In this document: one piece after another, positions 30,709 to 41,591 of the stretch
Position numbering within the stretch: the stretch's first letter is position 1
Layout: each line of letters opens with the position of its first letter
Assembly: GCA_032622095.1 (NCBI GenBank)
Contig: CP136064.1
Span: forward strand, 39,666,426 to 39,730,425
Direction of reading: 5' to 3'
DNA length: 64,000 nucleotides
Origin: Siphonodentalium dalli
Lineage: Eukaryota; Mollusca; Scaphopoda; Gadilida; Siphonodentaliidae
Notes under the pieces: model-generated
What the model was told of the DNA's origin: nothing
What the model saw: only the letters and a program-made list of their open reading frames with translations
Database searches by the model: none
Position numbers and translations under genes: made by a program

Positions 30709-33700
30709 TGATTATCCCTGGATGTATTGAGCACTCATTGATATGTATGATTATCGCTGGGTGTATTGCGCACTCATTGATATGTATGATTATCGCTGGG
30801 TGTATTACGCACTCATTGATATGTATGATTATCGCTGGGTGTATTGAGCACTCATTGATAGGTATGATTATCGCTGGGTGTATTGAGCACTCATTGATAT
30901 GTCTGATTATCGCTGGGTGTATTGAGCACTAATTGATATGTATGATTATCGCTGGGTGTTGTATGCTTATGGCTGGGTGTATTGAGCACTCATTGATATG
31001 TATGATTATCGCTGGGTGTATTGAGCACTCACTGATATGTATGATTATTGCTGGGTGTATTGAGCACTCATTGATATGTATGATTATTGCTGGGTGTATT
31101 GAGCACTCATTGATATGTATGATTATCGCTGGGTGTATTGAGCACCCATTGATATGTATGATTATTGCTGGGTGTATTGAGCACTCATTGATATGTATGA
31201 TTATCGCTGGGTGTATTGAGCACTCATTGATATGTATGATTATTGCTGGGTGTATTGAGCACTCATTGATATGTATGATTATCGCTGGGTGTATTGAGCA
31301 CTCATTGATATGTATGATTATCGCTGGGTGTATTGAGCACCCATTGATATGTATGATTATCGCTGGGTGTATTGCGCACTCATTGATATGTATGATTATC
31401 GCTGGGTGTATTGAGCACTCATTGTTATGTATGATTATCGCTGGGTGTATTGAGCACTCATTGATATGTATGATTATCGCTGGGTGTATTACGCACTCAT
31501 TGATATGTATGATTATCGCTGGGTGTATTGAGCACTCATTGATATGTATGATTATCGCTGGGTGTATTGAGCACTCATTGATATGTATGATTATCGCTGG
31601 GTGTATTGAGCACTCATTGTTATGTATGATTATCGCTGGGTGTATTGAGCACTCATTGATATGTATGATTATCGCTGGGTGTATTCAGCACTCATTGATA
31701 TGTATGATTATCGCTGGGTGTATTGAGCACTCATTGTTATGTATGATTATCGCTGGGTGTATTGAGCACTCATTGATATGTATGATTATCGCTGGGTGTA
31801 TTGAGCACTCATTGATATGTATGATTATCGCTGGGTGTATTGAGCACTCATTGTTATGTATGATTATCGCTGGGTGTATTGAGCACTCATTGATATGTAT
31901 GATTATCGCTGGGTGTATTGAGCACTCATTGTTATGTATGATTATCGCTGGATGTATTGAGCACCCATTGATATGTATGATTATCGCTGGGTGTATTGAG
32001 CACTCATTGATATGTATGATTATCGCTGGGTGTATTACGCACTCATTGATATGTATGATTATCGCTGGGTGTATTGAGCACTCATTGATATGTATGATTA
32101 TCGCTGGGTGTATTGAGCACTCATTGATATGTATGATTATCGCTGGGTGTATTGAGCACTCATTGTTATGTATGATTATCGCTGGGTGTATTGAGCACTC
32201 ATTGATATGTATGATTATCGCTGGGTGTATTGAGCACTCATTGATATGTATGATTATCGCTGGGTGTATTGAGCACTCATTGTTATGTATGATTATCGCT
32301 GGGTGTATTGAGCACTCATTGATATGTATGATTATCGCTGGGTGTATTGAGTACTCATTGATATGTATGATTATCGCTGGATGTATTTGAGCACTCATTG
32401 ATATGTATGATTATCGCTGGGTGTATTGAGCACTCATTGATATGTATGATTATCGCTGGGTGTTGTATGCTTATCGCTGGGTGTATTGAGCACTCATTGA
32501 TATGTATGATTATCGCTGGGTGTATTGAGCACTCATTGATATGTATGATTATCGCTGGGTGTATTGAGCACTCATTGATATGTATGATTATCGCTGGGTG
32601 TATTACGCACTCATTGATATGTATGATTATCGCTGGGTGTATTGAGCACTCATTGATATGTATGATTATCGCTGGGTGTATTGAGCACTCATTGATATGT
32701 ATGATTATCGCTGGGTGTATTGAGCACTCATTGTTATGTATGATTATCGCTGGGTGTATTGAGCACTCATTGATATGTATGATTATCGCTGGGTGTATTG
32801 AGCACTCATTGATATGTATGATTATCGCTGGGTGTATTGAGCACTCATTGTTATGTATGATTATCGCTGGGTGTAGTGAGCACTCATTGATATGTATGAT
32901 TATCGCTGGGTGTATTGAGCACTCATTGACATGTATGATTATCGCTGGGTGTATTGAGCACTCATTGATATGTATGATTATCGCTGGGTGTATTACGCAC
33001 TCATTGATATGTATGATTATCGCTGGGTGTATTGAGCACTCATTGATATGTATGATTATCGCTGGGTGTATTGAGCACTCATTGATATGTATGATTATCG
33101 CTGGGTGTATTGAGCACTCATTGTTATGTATGATTATCGCTGGGTGTAGCGAGCACTCATTGTTATGTATGATTATCGCTGGGTGTATTACGCACTCATT
33201 GATATGTATGATTATCGCTGGGTGTATTGAGCACTCATTGATATGTATGATTATCGCTGGGTGTATTGAGCACTCATTGATGTTTGATTATCGCTGGGTG
33301 TATTGAGCACTCATTGATATGTATGATTATCGCTGGGTGTATTGAGCACTCATTGATGTTTGATTATCGCTGGGTGTATTGAGCACTCATTGATATGTAT
33401 GATTATCTCTGGGTGTATTGCGCACTCGTTGACATGTATGATTATCGCTGGGTGTATTGAGCACTCATTGATATGTATGATTATCGCTGGGTGTATTGCG
33501 CACTCGTTGACATGTATGATTATCGCTGGGTGTATTGAGCACTCATTGATATGTATGATTATCGCTGGGTGTATTGAGCACTCATTGATATGTATGATTA
33601 TCGATGGGTGTATTGAGCACTCATTGATATGTATGATTATCGCCGGGTGTATTGAGCACTCATTGATATGTATGATTATCGCTGGGTGTATTGAGCACTC

Positions 33701-34582
33701 ATTGATATGTATGATTATCGCTGGGTGTATTGAGCACTCATTGATATGTATGATTATCGCTGGGTGTATTGAGCACTCATTGATATGTATGATTATCGCT
33801 GGGTGTATTGAGCACTCATTGATATGTATGATTATCGCTGGGTGTATTGAGCACTCATTGATATGTATGATTATCGATGGGTGTATTGAGCACTCATTGA
33901 TGTGTATGATTATTACTGGGTGTATTGAGCACTCATTGATATGTATGATTATCGCTGGGTGTATTGAGCACTCATTGATATGTATGATTATCGCTGGGTG
34001 TATTGAGCACTCATTGATGTGTATGATTATTACTGGGTGTATTGAGCACTCATTGATATGTATGATTATCGCTGGGTGTATTGAGCACTCATTGATATGT
34101 ATGATTATCGCTGGGTGTATTGAGCACTCATTGATATGTATGATTATCGCTGGGTGTATTGAGCACTCATTGATATGTATGATTATCGCTGGGTGTATTG
34201 AGCACTCATTGATATGTATGATTATCGATGGGGGTATTGCGCACTCATTGATCCATTAACGCTTTCGGAGTGCTAAGTTCCACGGCGGTCAAATGTCATA
34301 TCATGTTGTGATGTCTTTAATGCCTCCACTAAGGAGAGTCATATATGAACAATTTAGATACAAGAACTATATACAGTATAAACAGTTCGATGAGATCCAA
34401 CATATAATAAGTTTGCATAGAACATAGCCGTGTCGATGTTAATAGAGGAGCGGCCAAATTCCAAAAGTGGTCGGATACCCCTACCCTCGGTAGAACAAGT
34501 TGAAACCAACTTTTTCTGAAGATGATTCTTTAGCATTTATGAAAATGATTCTTGGCCTTGCCGGAATTGGGGACAGCTATGT

Positions 34583-34690
34583 CACACCGACCATTCGAAA
34601 ACGCGCATCTGTGTTGCCAACCGCGCTTCTACGACGATACAACTGCGCATCTCCTAGTTTTGTTGCAATCTGTACTACGAAATCGACAGA
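34583..34690 (+). repeat. Dispersed ~110-bp repeat, copy 1
   Basis: This segment contains ACCGACCATTCGAAAACGCG, TTGCCAACCGCGCTTCTACG and TACTACGAAATC in that order. The same three blocks appear in the same order and orientation at 36420-36530 with scattered substitutions and small indels. The family (SINE, MITE or LINE fragment) is not identifiable. Similarity appears to end shortly outside these limits. Confidence 0.75.
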
Positions 34691-35563
34691 AATGGAGTGT
34701 TTTAATTTATTTTGACAGAATGGAACTGTTGGTATAGTAGCAGTTATATTCGCTCAATACTTCGATATTTGCCGGGTTGAATTCAATACAATTCTTTATA
34801 TATTTCTGCAAAACATTGGGGTAGAAATAGGCTGCAGAAACAGCCCGGGGTCCTACCTTTGAAAAAGATATTTTCACAAATGTATCGGAATTTAGCGACA
34901 CGGTTGAGAATTTCCCAGTTTATTTTTTCGGATTCCTGTTGCCAAACCCTCTTGAAATCACCTTGCGTTGAAATGAATATTCATTCTAGCGCCAATTTCC
35001 ATAAATTGAGTCGATTTCGGAGCTGGGTATATCGAAAAATATACGACAATGCTTCTTTGTGACCAACAACCAACCGTCTATGTTGCAGAATTCCCTCCAA
35101 TTATAAGGAAAGTAAATATCGCGTACATATATGTCCGAATCGATGTCTAAAGGGCGACTTTTCGTTTCAGGAATAAGATGCACCCAAATCGTCTCGTGCT
35201 GAAATGACACATTCGACAAAACATATTATTCAAATCAGCTGATATACGAGTCCCATATGTTATTGAATTGATATACTTGATAAGGAGCTGATTTCCCGTA
35301 TCGACGGGGTCGAATGCGTGGTTGTATAGTACCGGTTTATCAAGGACTCTGCTATCATTGAACATATTTTCTCAGTCCAATTTATTTGCTTGAAAGAATT
35401 TAGCGTTTTAACGAATAGCCTATATATGTCCATGTTTCACCACACATTGTCATAGCCACAATCGGGACCGTATCATGATACTATCATCACGGGACATATC
35501 AACTATATAGAAAACTACTACCGAAGTCACATAATACGGGTTAAAGTGTTTCCAGTACTTCAA

Positions 35564-35636
35564 CAATGCGAATGTGACATAGTGAATTGTTGTGTATTAC
35601 TAGCCAATATGGTGCTATATAATGTCATTCGCATTG
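35564..35636. repeat. Near-perfect inverted repeat with a ~41-bp loop
   Basis: CAATGCGAATGTGACAT at 35564-35580 pairs with ATGTCATTCGCATTG at 35622-35636. Only an extra TG separates the arms from perfect complementarity over 15 bp. It could be a small foldback element or the remains of one. No function is assigned. Confidence 0.6.
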
Positions 35637-36419
35637 AATTGTTTTTCATAAAAACATATTGTGACACAACTGATTTCATGACATCAATCCTTTCCATTGT
35701 GACTAACCAGTGATCGCTGTTCTGTTTTAATAGCTGCATGCTCTGTGCTATGATAAGCTTGTTCTGTGTGATACTATTTGGTCTTACACTGTGTCTAGAT
35801 CTACCCTGATTTAACAGAAAAAAAATCTTCACATGGAACTACCATTGGCACACATACACGTATTACGATATTTTTATTGTTAAATCAGAGGACTTTTCAC
35901 TTCCGGTTGTGCCTAAGCGTGCTAGAATAATTACCCAATAAGATTTCAATCAACCCAGAATTAGTCAATTGTTTTATTACAAGCTTGTTATACCGATATA
36001 ACATAGCGCTGACATATTAAAGAAACAAGTCCAAGAACGTTCGATTTTAATCAGCGAAATATCATTAACAATACTATCATAATTTCTACACTGTTCATAG
36101 TCTTACTCAGGATTCCAGAAATAAATGTGAGTATCATAATAAATAATAATAATTTATTTTATATAACCGTAAAACAACAGTTGTGCTCTAAAACGGTTTA
36201 CAAAGTTTAATACTGGCACAACACGTACAATACATACAATTTATATTATAAGACCATATGCATATAAGTGCTAAAGGTGCATTTTCCGAATTACCGCTCC
36301 TAAATTACTATTTCTTTGACTTCGGGCACTGCTTCGGGGGTAAAAAATCTGATTCTAGTCAAGAAACCCACCAGAATTTTCGGTATAGGGTATACCTTCA
36401 TAAATAGTCTTACCATGCA

Positions 36420-36530
36420 CACACCGACCATTCGAAAATGCGCATATGATGTGTTGCCAACCGCGCTTCTACGGCGATACAACCGTTCATCTCCTAATTT
36501 TATGTTGCAATCTATACTACGAAATCTCAG
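36420..36530 (+). repeat. Dispersed ~110-bp repeat, copy 2
   Basis: Direct-orientation relative of 34583-34690, about 1.84 kb downstream. It shares the ACCGACCATTCGAAAA, TTGCCAACCGCGCTTCTACG and ACTACGAAATC blocks. It differs by a 3-base insertion before GTGTTGCC, a 2-base insertion before TTGCAATC and several substitutions. That divergence suggests two insertions of an old family or an old local duplication. Confidence 0.75.
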
Positions 36531-36886
36531 AGTGACATTCTTCGTAAAAATGATGCCATAGCTACAATTAATATACATACAATATAATTTACTCCATTGC
36601 AAGGATCATCAATTCGATTTAGAAGAGCGCACACATCTTAAACGAAAGCTTAAAAGTGGGAAAGTGTCACTGCCAGAGGAACCAGCGAGAAACTCATTTC
36701 CTGTGAGAGAATTTCACCATGTCCATGCAGGAATAAAAAATATTTGCAGATATCAGGCGGAGATTAAACTTTCAGAATATATAAAGAATAAGAATTCACG
36801 AATTGCAGAGTAATATAAGGCTTATTTCGTTCCCCGTAGGCTTATATAATTACAGGCTATGGTATTTTTGTGACAACTTCCCTTTT

Positions 36887-36891
<5 letters not shown>

Positions 36892-36969
<78 letters not shown>
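36892..36969. repeat. (AT)39 microsatellite
   Basis: An uninterrupted run of 39 AT dinucleotides (78 bp). It produces a spurious Tyr-Ile open frame. Such runs are polymorphic and prone to cruciform formation and assembly error. Confidence 0.97.
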
Positions 36970-36972
<3 letters not shown>

Positions 36973-37125
36973 CTCTCAAAAAGATCAATTCCAATCTTCA
37001 AAACATAACAACAACATAAATGTTTTTGTTTTTTTCATGCATAATACTGTGTCTATAAATGTCCGTTGTCAGTAAGTGACACATGTCAACGTGTGTAGAC
37101 AGTGCTGTGCGTCATATCTACTATC

Positions 37126-37137
37126 CCGCAGCTGCGG
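37126..37137. other. 12-bp perfect palindrome at the LINE 3' border
   Basis: CCGCAGCTGCGG is its own reverse complement and lies a few bases beyond the (GATT)4 tail of the LINE. It may mark host DNA at the insertion site. No function is inferred. Confidence 0.5.
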
Positions 37138-37361
37138 CATCGATGATTGATTGATTGATTTATTGCATAAGTCACATAACAGTGAAACAAGCAAAACATA
37201 TATACACTATGTACACAACTTTGAATATCACATTAATCATTGTTCATTTCATATACACAGCAGTAAATAAATTAGATTACACAATAATAGGCGATAAACT
37301 TAACAAGTATGATAATTGCATGTGTTCACCCATAACAATAAATGATTTCGATTATATAGTA

Positions 37362-37364
37362 TAA
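37362..37364. other. Target-site duplication TAA, left
   Basis: TAA directly precedes the first GGG of the transposon and matches the TAA directly after its last CCC at 38687-38689. Without the transposon and one TAA copy, the LINE open frame on the minus strand would continue a few codons and then end at a TAA in the 3' region. Confidence 0.75.
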
Positions 37365-38686
37365 GGGTGGATACACACATGCATGTAATCTCTGTAAATA
37401 TCGTGTATTTGGCGTTTTACATGGATCATACACACCGTGTAATATGTGTCCGCTGACAACCCAATCATTGCGACTGTGTTTGACCACAGTGAGTTAAACT
37501 CTGATCCGCTGAAGAGCCGTTGACTGGGACAAAGTCGTCAGGCCGCTTAAAATAATTATTCGCGCGATAACTCAAATGGTCGACGTTCTGTTTAAATCAT
37601 TGTCAGTCTTCTATTGATGTTAATACCAGTGATGGTCTCTTCCCCAACGAAGGGGCTATTACCCCCAACATGCACGGGGAGCTATATTTTCCCAGAAGCT
37701 ACCGAATTCACCATTGCATATTTCCTCGACGGTGGGGTGTGCATGCAGCACCCTGAGTCATGACACCCTGCTTTATAAATATCGTAGTCATGTCTGTCGT
37801 GTCTGTTTTCTACGAGTGATTAATCTAATATGCAGCAATTTATGCTATTCATATAATTATGAACATATTATACAGCTTTAAATTTGAATGCATGGTTTGT
37901 CTTCATTCGGCGAAAGGGTTGCCTAGCTACGAGTTTCAAACTACGTCACCTTACGCAAAATGTACAACTATGGAATATTTAAGTAAAACATTATATTGTA
38001 ATTCTTGCCCAGATAATCCCGGCTGATACATTCAATTAACTCCCTTAGTTATTGGAAGCTTTCGAGAACCAGCCCCTCCCCCAATCATGGATTATGGTCG
38101 AAAATGTTATAATTCAAGCTTGTGACAGTTAGGAGCTTGTTCAACCTTTGGCTTGAGAAACATATATATAAATGGGGGGGGGGGGGTGTCACTCTTTTTA
38201 ATTTCAACGCTGTACCTGCATTATTTTTTGGCGCTATAATGAATATTTGCAATCCCAATTGAATTAATGTTATCACATGAGCTCGCTCTCAAATTATCAG
38301 AGAAATCTGAACAAGCCGGTATCATCATATAAAAGAATTATGCATATTTTATTTTTGTTTTGGATCACCCTGTTTCCAAGAAATGACAGAAACAAATCAA
38401 GTATAAAATCGACCGGCTCTAATCCACTTTTCGAAATGAATTATAACTCGTGAAAACAGCAACATATATCAGACAAGAATTACTCGTTTCGGCATCCATG
38501 AAAGAAGACATGTTTATGACTGGCCTGAAATTTCTTGATGGCAGTTTGTTTGATAATGGCTTATTACTACTCACTTGTGAAATTGACCTCTCGCGCGCAG
38601 GTGATTAATTTTGTCAATTATTGGTGTGGCCATGTAAAATACATGTATTTTACATACAGACATTACATGCATGTGTGTATCCACCC
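37365..38686. mobile_element. Non-autonomous PIF/Harbinger-like DNA transposon (1322 bp) nested in the LINE
   Basis: The first 25 bases, starting GGGTGGATACACACATGC, are the exact reverse complement of the last 25. Similarity continues imperfectly to about 55 bp, including a shared TTTACATGG block. The flanks are TAA at 37362-37364 and TAA at 38687-38689, a 3-bp target-site duplication. A TWA-type 3-bp duplication with GGG-starting ends is characteristic of the PIF/Harbinger superfamily. No transposase-like open frame lies inside, so the copy would need enzyme from elsewhere. A G13 tract (38174-38186) and AT-rich filler are present. The insertion splits the 3' end of the LINE open frame. The alternative is another superfamily with a chance TAA, but the flanking LINE continuity supports these limits. 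Confidence 0.85.
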
Positions 38687-38689
38687 TAA
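38687..38689. other. Target-site duplication TAA, right
   Basis: Right-hand partner of 37362-37364. On the minus strand these bases plus the transposon's first G form TAG (38686-38688), the premature end of the LINE C-terminal frame. Confidence 0.75.
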
Positions 38690-40741
38690 GACACCTTCTT
38701 AAAGGCACACCTTAGGAATATGCATAGTCTTTTTATGAGGCTTATATTTTGAAGAGATATGGGACCATGGAATTTCTCTCTCGTAGGGTTCTTCCAAAAG
38801 TACTCAGGGATATATTGTTTTCTGATTTCATCCAAATGACTGCATATAATAACTAAATGGTATTCGTCTCCTAAATATTCTCCACATATGGTGCATATCC
38901 TATTGTCATTATCATTCTGAGATTTCTTCCATCTTGAGCACTCTATAGGCAGTTTATGATTTTCAGTTCTGAGCTTCAAGAGGTATATCGATAGATTAGA
39001 CGGCAAAATCTTGTGTTTATGTCAACGAGTAGTGCGTCCCAATGACGTTGTTTGAGAACAGTTTTTGCATTTCTCAGTTCAATAGCGGTCAGGCCCGTCT
39101 AGGTGATCCACTTTGATTGCAATTTCAAATCACGAAGAGCATTTTTGACAAAATATAACCATTTGGAGTTATTTTTGTCTGCTGTCTGTGAGTTCATCTC
39201 ATGAGTCTGATAAATTAAGGTATAAATATTCTTAGCTAGCTCAGAGCCGTTACTCGATACGAGCTTTGACCAATATGTCAGAGCTCGGCATGTTATTTCT
39301 ATAGAGACGGGGTGTCGTGCGAATTCTGCATAAACTATGTAATTGGGGGTACTCATTTTGATGGACGCAACCATCTTACAAAATTTTAGATGTAGTGTCT
39401 CTACACTTTGAATACGTTCAAAACACCATATCTCACTCCCATACAGTAACATAGGTAAAATCATCTTATCGAATAAATCAAGCATAATATCAATGGGTAA
39501 GTTTAGTTTTCGGACCTTATTAAGCAGTCCGTACATGGCTCTCGTTGCAGAATTAACTGTTTTCTTTATGTTCTGGCAGAAGCGACCATTATAAAATAAT
39601 TTAACCCCTAAATAAGTAAATTCTTTAACTATTTGCAGAACACAGCCTCTATATATGAATGTGGGAAGATTTTTTGACCACTTCTTCGTGAAAATCATTA
39701 ATTTGGTCTTTTTTGTACTGACTTGAAGTTTCCAAGCTTCTGCATAATCGGCAAAGGCGAGGAGAGCCCTATGCATATTATCTTCGTCGTCAGAAAATAG
39801 AACTGTATCGTCGGCATATAAAATACATAACAATTTAATAAAGCAGCCAACATTTTTCATATATGATTCATCTAGAAATTTCAGAGGGTCTATTGCACAA
39901 TCATACAAAAAACTTTGTAAATCATTTACATAGAGAGAAAATAAGAAAGGTGACATTATTTCACCTTGAAATAGGCCCATATTACTTACAAAAAAGTCAG
40001 ACATAGAGTTGTTGTCTCTGACACAAATTTTATTTTTGCCATACATATCCTTTATAATATTTAGGACTTTACCATTAATGTCATAGTTCATCATTTTTAG
40101 CCACAATGCGTCCCTCCAAATCGTATCAAATGCTTTTCTAAAGTCTATAAAGATACAATAAAGTTTCTTGCCACTTGATAAATAGAGATCTATTATACTC
40201 TGTAATATGAATATGTTATCTATCGTGGAGTGTCCTTTTCTAAATCCGGTTTGTGTTTTCAAGATAATCTCGAATTCTTCGGAAAAAGCTACTAGTCTGC
40301 TATTAAGTATTGATGTGAATATCTTCGAGAAACAGCTTAGCAGTGTTATACCACGGTATGAATCTGGATTTTTGGGGTCCCCAGATTTTTTATAGATAGG
40401 TTTTATCATACCTATCGCCTACCCTAGTGGGAAAATACCACAGTTCAGAATCAAATTAAATAATAAAACATAAACTGGCATAAACATATCTAAAGTCGAT
40501 TTGAAATATTCATTACATAGCTGGTCATAACCACTTGCCTTTCAATTTTTAAGCCTCAATATGGCAGTCTTAATTTCCTCCTCCGATATAGGATTATTTA
40601 AATAAGAGCTATCCGACGGATCATAATCATCGTTCACGAAACGTGTAAGATCATCAAGCTCTTCTATACAGTTTAGTGACTGGAAATGTGCTGCAAATTC
40701 GTCAAGATTTACCTTTGACTCAGACCAGACATCCATTGAAA
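38687..40741 (-). pseudogene. LINE reverse transcriptase pseudogene
   Basis: Reading from 40736 down, an N-terminal piece is followed by an in-frame TGA (40542-40544) and then a TAG (40419-40421, a Trp codon in relatives). Next comes a 436-codon stretch (40409-39099) with reverse transcriptase motifs: the finger region SYRGITLLSCFSKI, motif A FIDFRKAFDTIW (Asp about residue 89), a QGE..SP motif, the catalytic YADD (about 198-201), KTKLMIF, and FTYLGVKL. A third stop (39099-39101) and a frameshift near 39010-39020 precede a C-terminal segment (39006-38686) with KLR..NHKLPIE and a C-x2-C...H-x4-C cluster. Three stops and one frameshift make it non-functional despite intact catalytic residues. 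Its present last stop is created at the nested transposon junction. Confidence 0.88.
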
Positions 40742-41591
40742 AGAAGTACTATATTTACACGTGGAGCCCGGGCATTCACGTGAACCCCTGAATGTGGTTA
40801 ATCATCTGACATGTCCCCGATTAATCGGCCTCCAAAATAATATATCATTTACCGTGATATAAAAAGGTAAAATGGTGATACGATCATTTAATATATTGTT
40901 TACGTACATTTTCTGATTGCGCGACACATCGAACTTCTCTGGAAAACAAGACTTTGTTTACTTATAAATACCGTTGCTTTGACATTCAACGGACATCTGA
41001 TCGTTTGATATCACCATGTTTGGGAAAGGCTGCCCGCTTTGTTCCATATATATTCGCAAAGCGTCCATTTCACCTAATCCGAAGACAAACCAGCAAGATA
41101 ACTCCCGCCCACGATTATGGGCGTAAAGTCTGTTATAGAAGAGTAACTGAACGGGATGGACCCATCACAGCATTAGCACAACCGATATATCCCCAGGTGT
41201 TGTGGACCGAGAAAGTTTGGTCTAGGTGTGACTTTGTATGGTATTGAAAACAATACACATTTATCTGGCTTGGAATTTGTTCCGATTAGAAGGTTGGTGT
41301 ATTTATTTTTGAATTCGATATCCATTTTTCAAAACTAGGTCAAGTTTTGTAATTCCAGAACAAATTCACAAAAATAAATTTATAGAAAAAACTGTCAATT
41401 TGCCGTTAGATGCTATGTTTATTTAATTGTATGGCTGCTTTAGTTGCCAGACAGCAGCTTCATATATAACTTTTGCTGCGGAGATATTCATGGAAATCCC
41501 GAATCAATATTGGCCACTTGTCCTGCTTCTTAATAACAGTCACTGTGCAATACATAATCCACTACTCATCATTGTCCTATGGTTAATGTTT
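40742..41591. other. Intergenic DNA between LINE and lectin gene, including the lectin 3' flank
   Basis: No gene is recognised. A 97-codon plus-strand open frame (40954-41247) has no recognisable domain and I leave it uncalled. Two CACGTG E-box hexamers lie close together at 40758-40763 and 40777-40782, the second within the palindrome TTCACGTGAA. Minus-strand AATAAA signals for the lectin transcript are possible at 41418-41423 and 41302-41307. Confidence 0.55.
41418..41423 (-). terminator. Candidate polyadenylation signal of the lectin gene
   Basis: AATAAA on the minus strand about 170 bases after the lectin stop codon. A second AATAAA lies at 41302-41307. Which is used cannot be decided from the sequence. 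Confidence 0.4.

Larger units (their letters stand above)
1..34252. repeat. Giant 39-bp minisatellite/satellite array, open at the left edge
   Basis: A 39-bp unit is repeated head to tail without interruption from base 1 to about 34252, where it stops abruptly at ATTGATCCATTAACG. I estimate roughly 900 units, counting dozens of 21-bp deleted units. Each unit contains ATCGCTGGGTGTATTGAGC, then ACTCATTGATATGTATGATT. The consensus is about 38% GC and strongly strand-asymmetric: G exceeds C two to one and T exceeds A on the plus strand. It has one CpG (in ATCGC) and a small inverted repeat TGAG-CA-CTCA. Because 39 and 21 are both multiples of three, one frame on each strand stays open for kilobases (a 13-residue repeat per unit), broken only by rare 1-2 base slips and TAG mutations. 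I read it as a non-coding satellite. No transcription or function can be inferred from sequence alone. Confidence 0.97.
34253..36890. other. AT-rich unique DNA without a recognisable gene
   Basis: After the satellite ends the sequence becomes single-copy, AT-rich and full of stops in all frames. Open frames here are 60-100 codons, overlap on both strands, and show no domain I recognise, so I call none of them genes. The stretch holds two copies of a dispersed repeat (34583 and 36420), an inverted repeat (35564-35636), and an ATAATAATAATTTATT stretch at about 36145 resembling repeat-element tails. Confidence 0.6.
37143..40741 (-). mobile_element. 5'-truncated LINE retrotransposon, inactivated, with nested DNA transposon
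   Basis: On the minus strand the element starts near 40741, where recognisable LINE protein sequence begins without an endonuclease domain. It then runs through reverse transcriptase and a C-terminal Cys/His segment to a roughly 215-bp 3' untranslated region. It ends with AATAAA (37159-37164) and a (GATT)4 tract on the plus strand (37145-37160). 5' truncation and a short tandem 3' tail are typical of target-primed insertion. No RNase H or LTR is seen. The clade is not certain; the arrangement suits the Jockey/CR1/L2-like group. Excluding the 1322-bp nested transposon, about 2.28 kb of LINE remains. The insertion lies downstream of the lectin gene and in the same orientation. Confidence 0.85.

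Noticed and set aside
1-34252. CRISPR-like array
   Set aside because: Repeats are directly abutting with no unique spacers, there are no cas genes, and the genome is eukaryotic.
85-34259. Very long open frames on both strands in the 39-bp array (up to 1752 codons)
   Set aside because: They follow from 39- and 21-bp units lacking stops in one frame per strand. Frames on both strands overlap and are broken by slips and TAG changes that are copied with the repeats, and no domain is present.
35560-35832. 90-codon minus-strand open frame in AT-rich DNA
   Set aside because: No domain, overlaps the foldback repeat, and shows no gene context.
36803-37075. 90-codon open frame with a Tyr-Ile run
   Set aside because: It is a translation of the (AT)39 microsatellite.
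40954-41247. 97-codon plus-strand open frame downstream of the lectin
   Set aside because: No domain or recognisable similarity, and it is within the range expected by chance. It lies in the lectin 3' flank.
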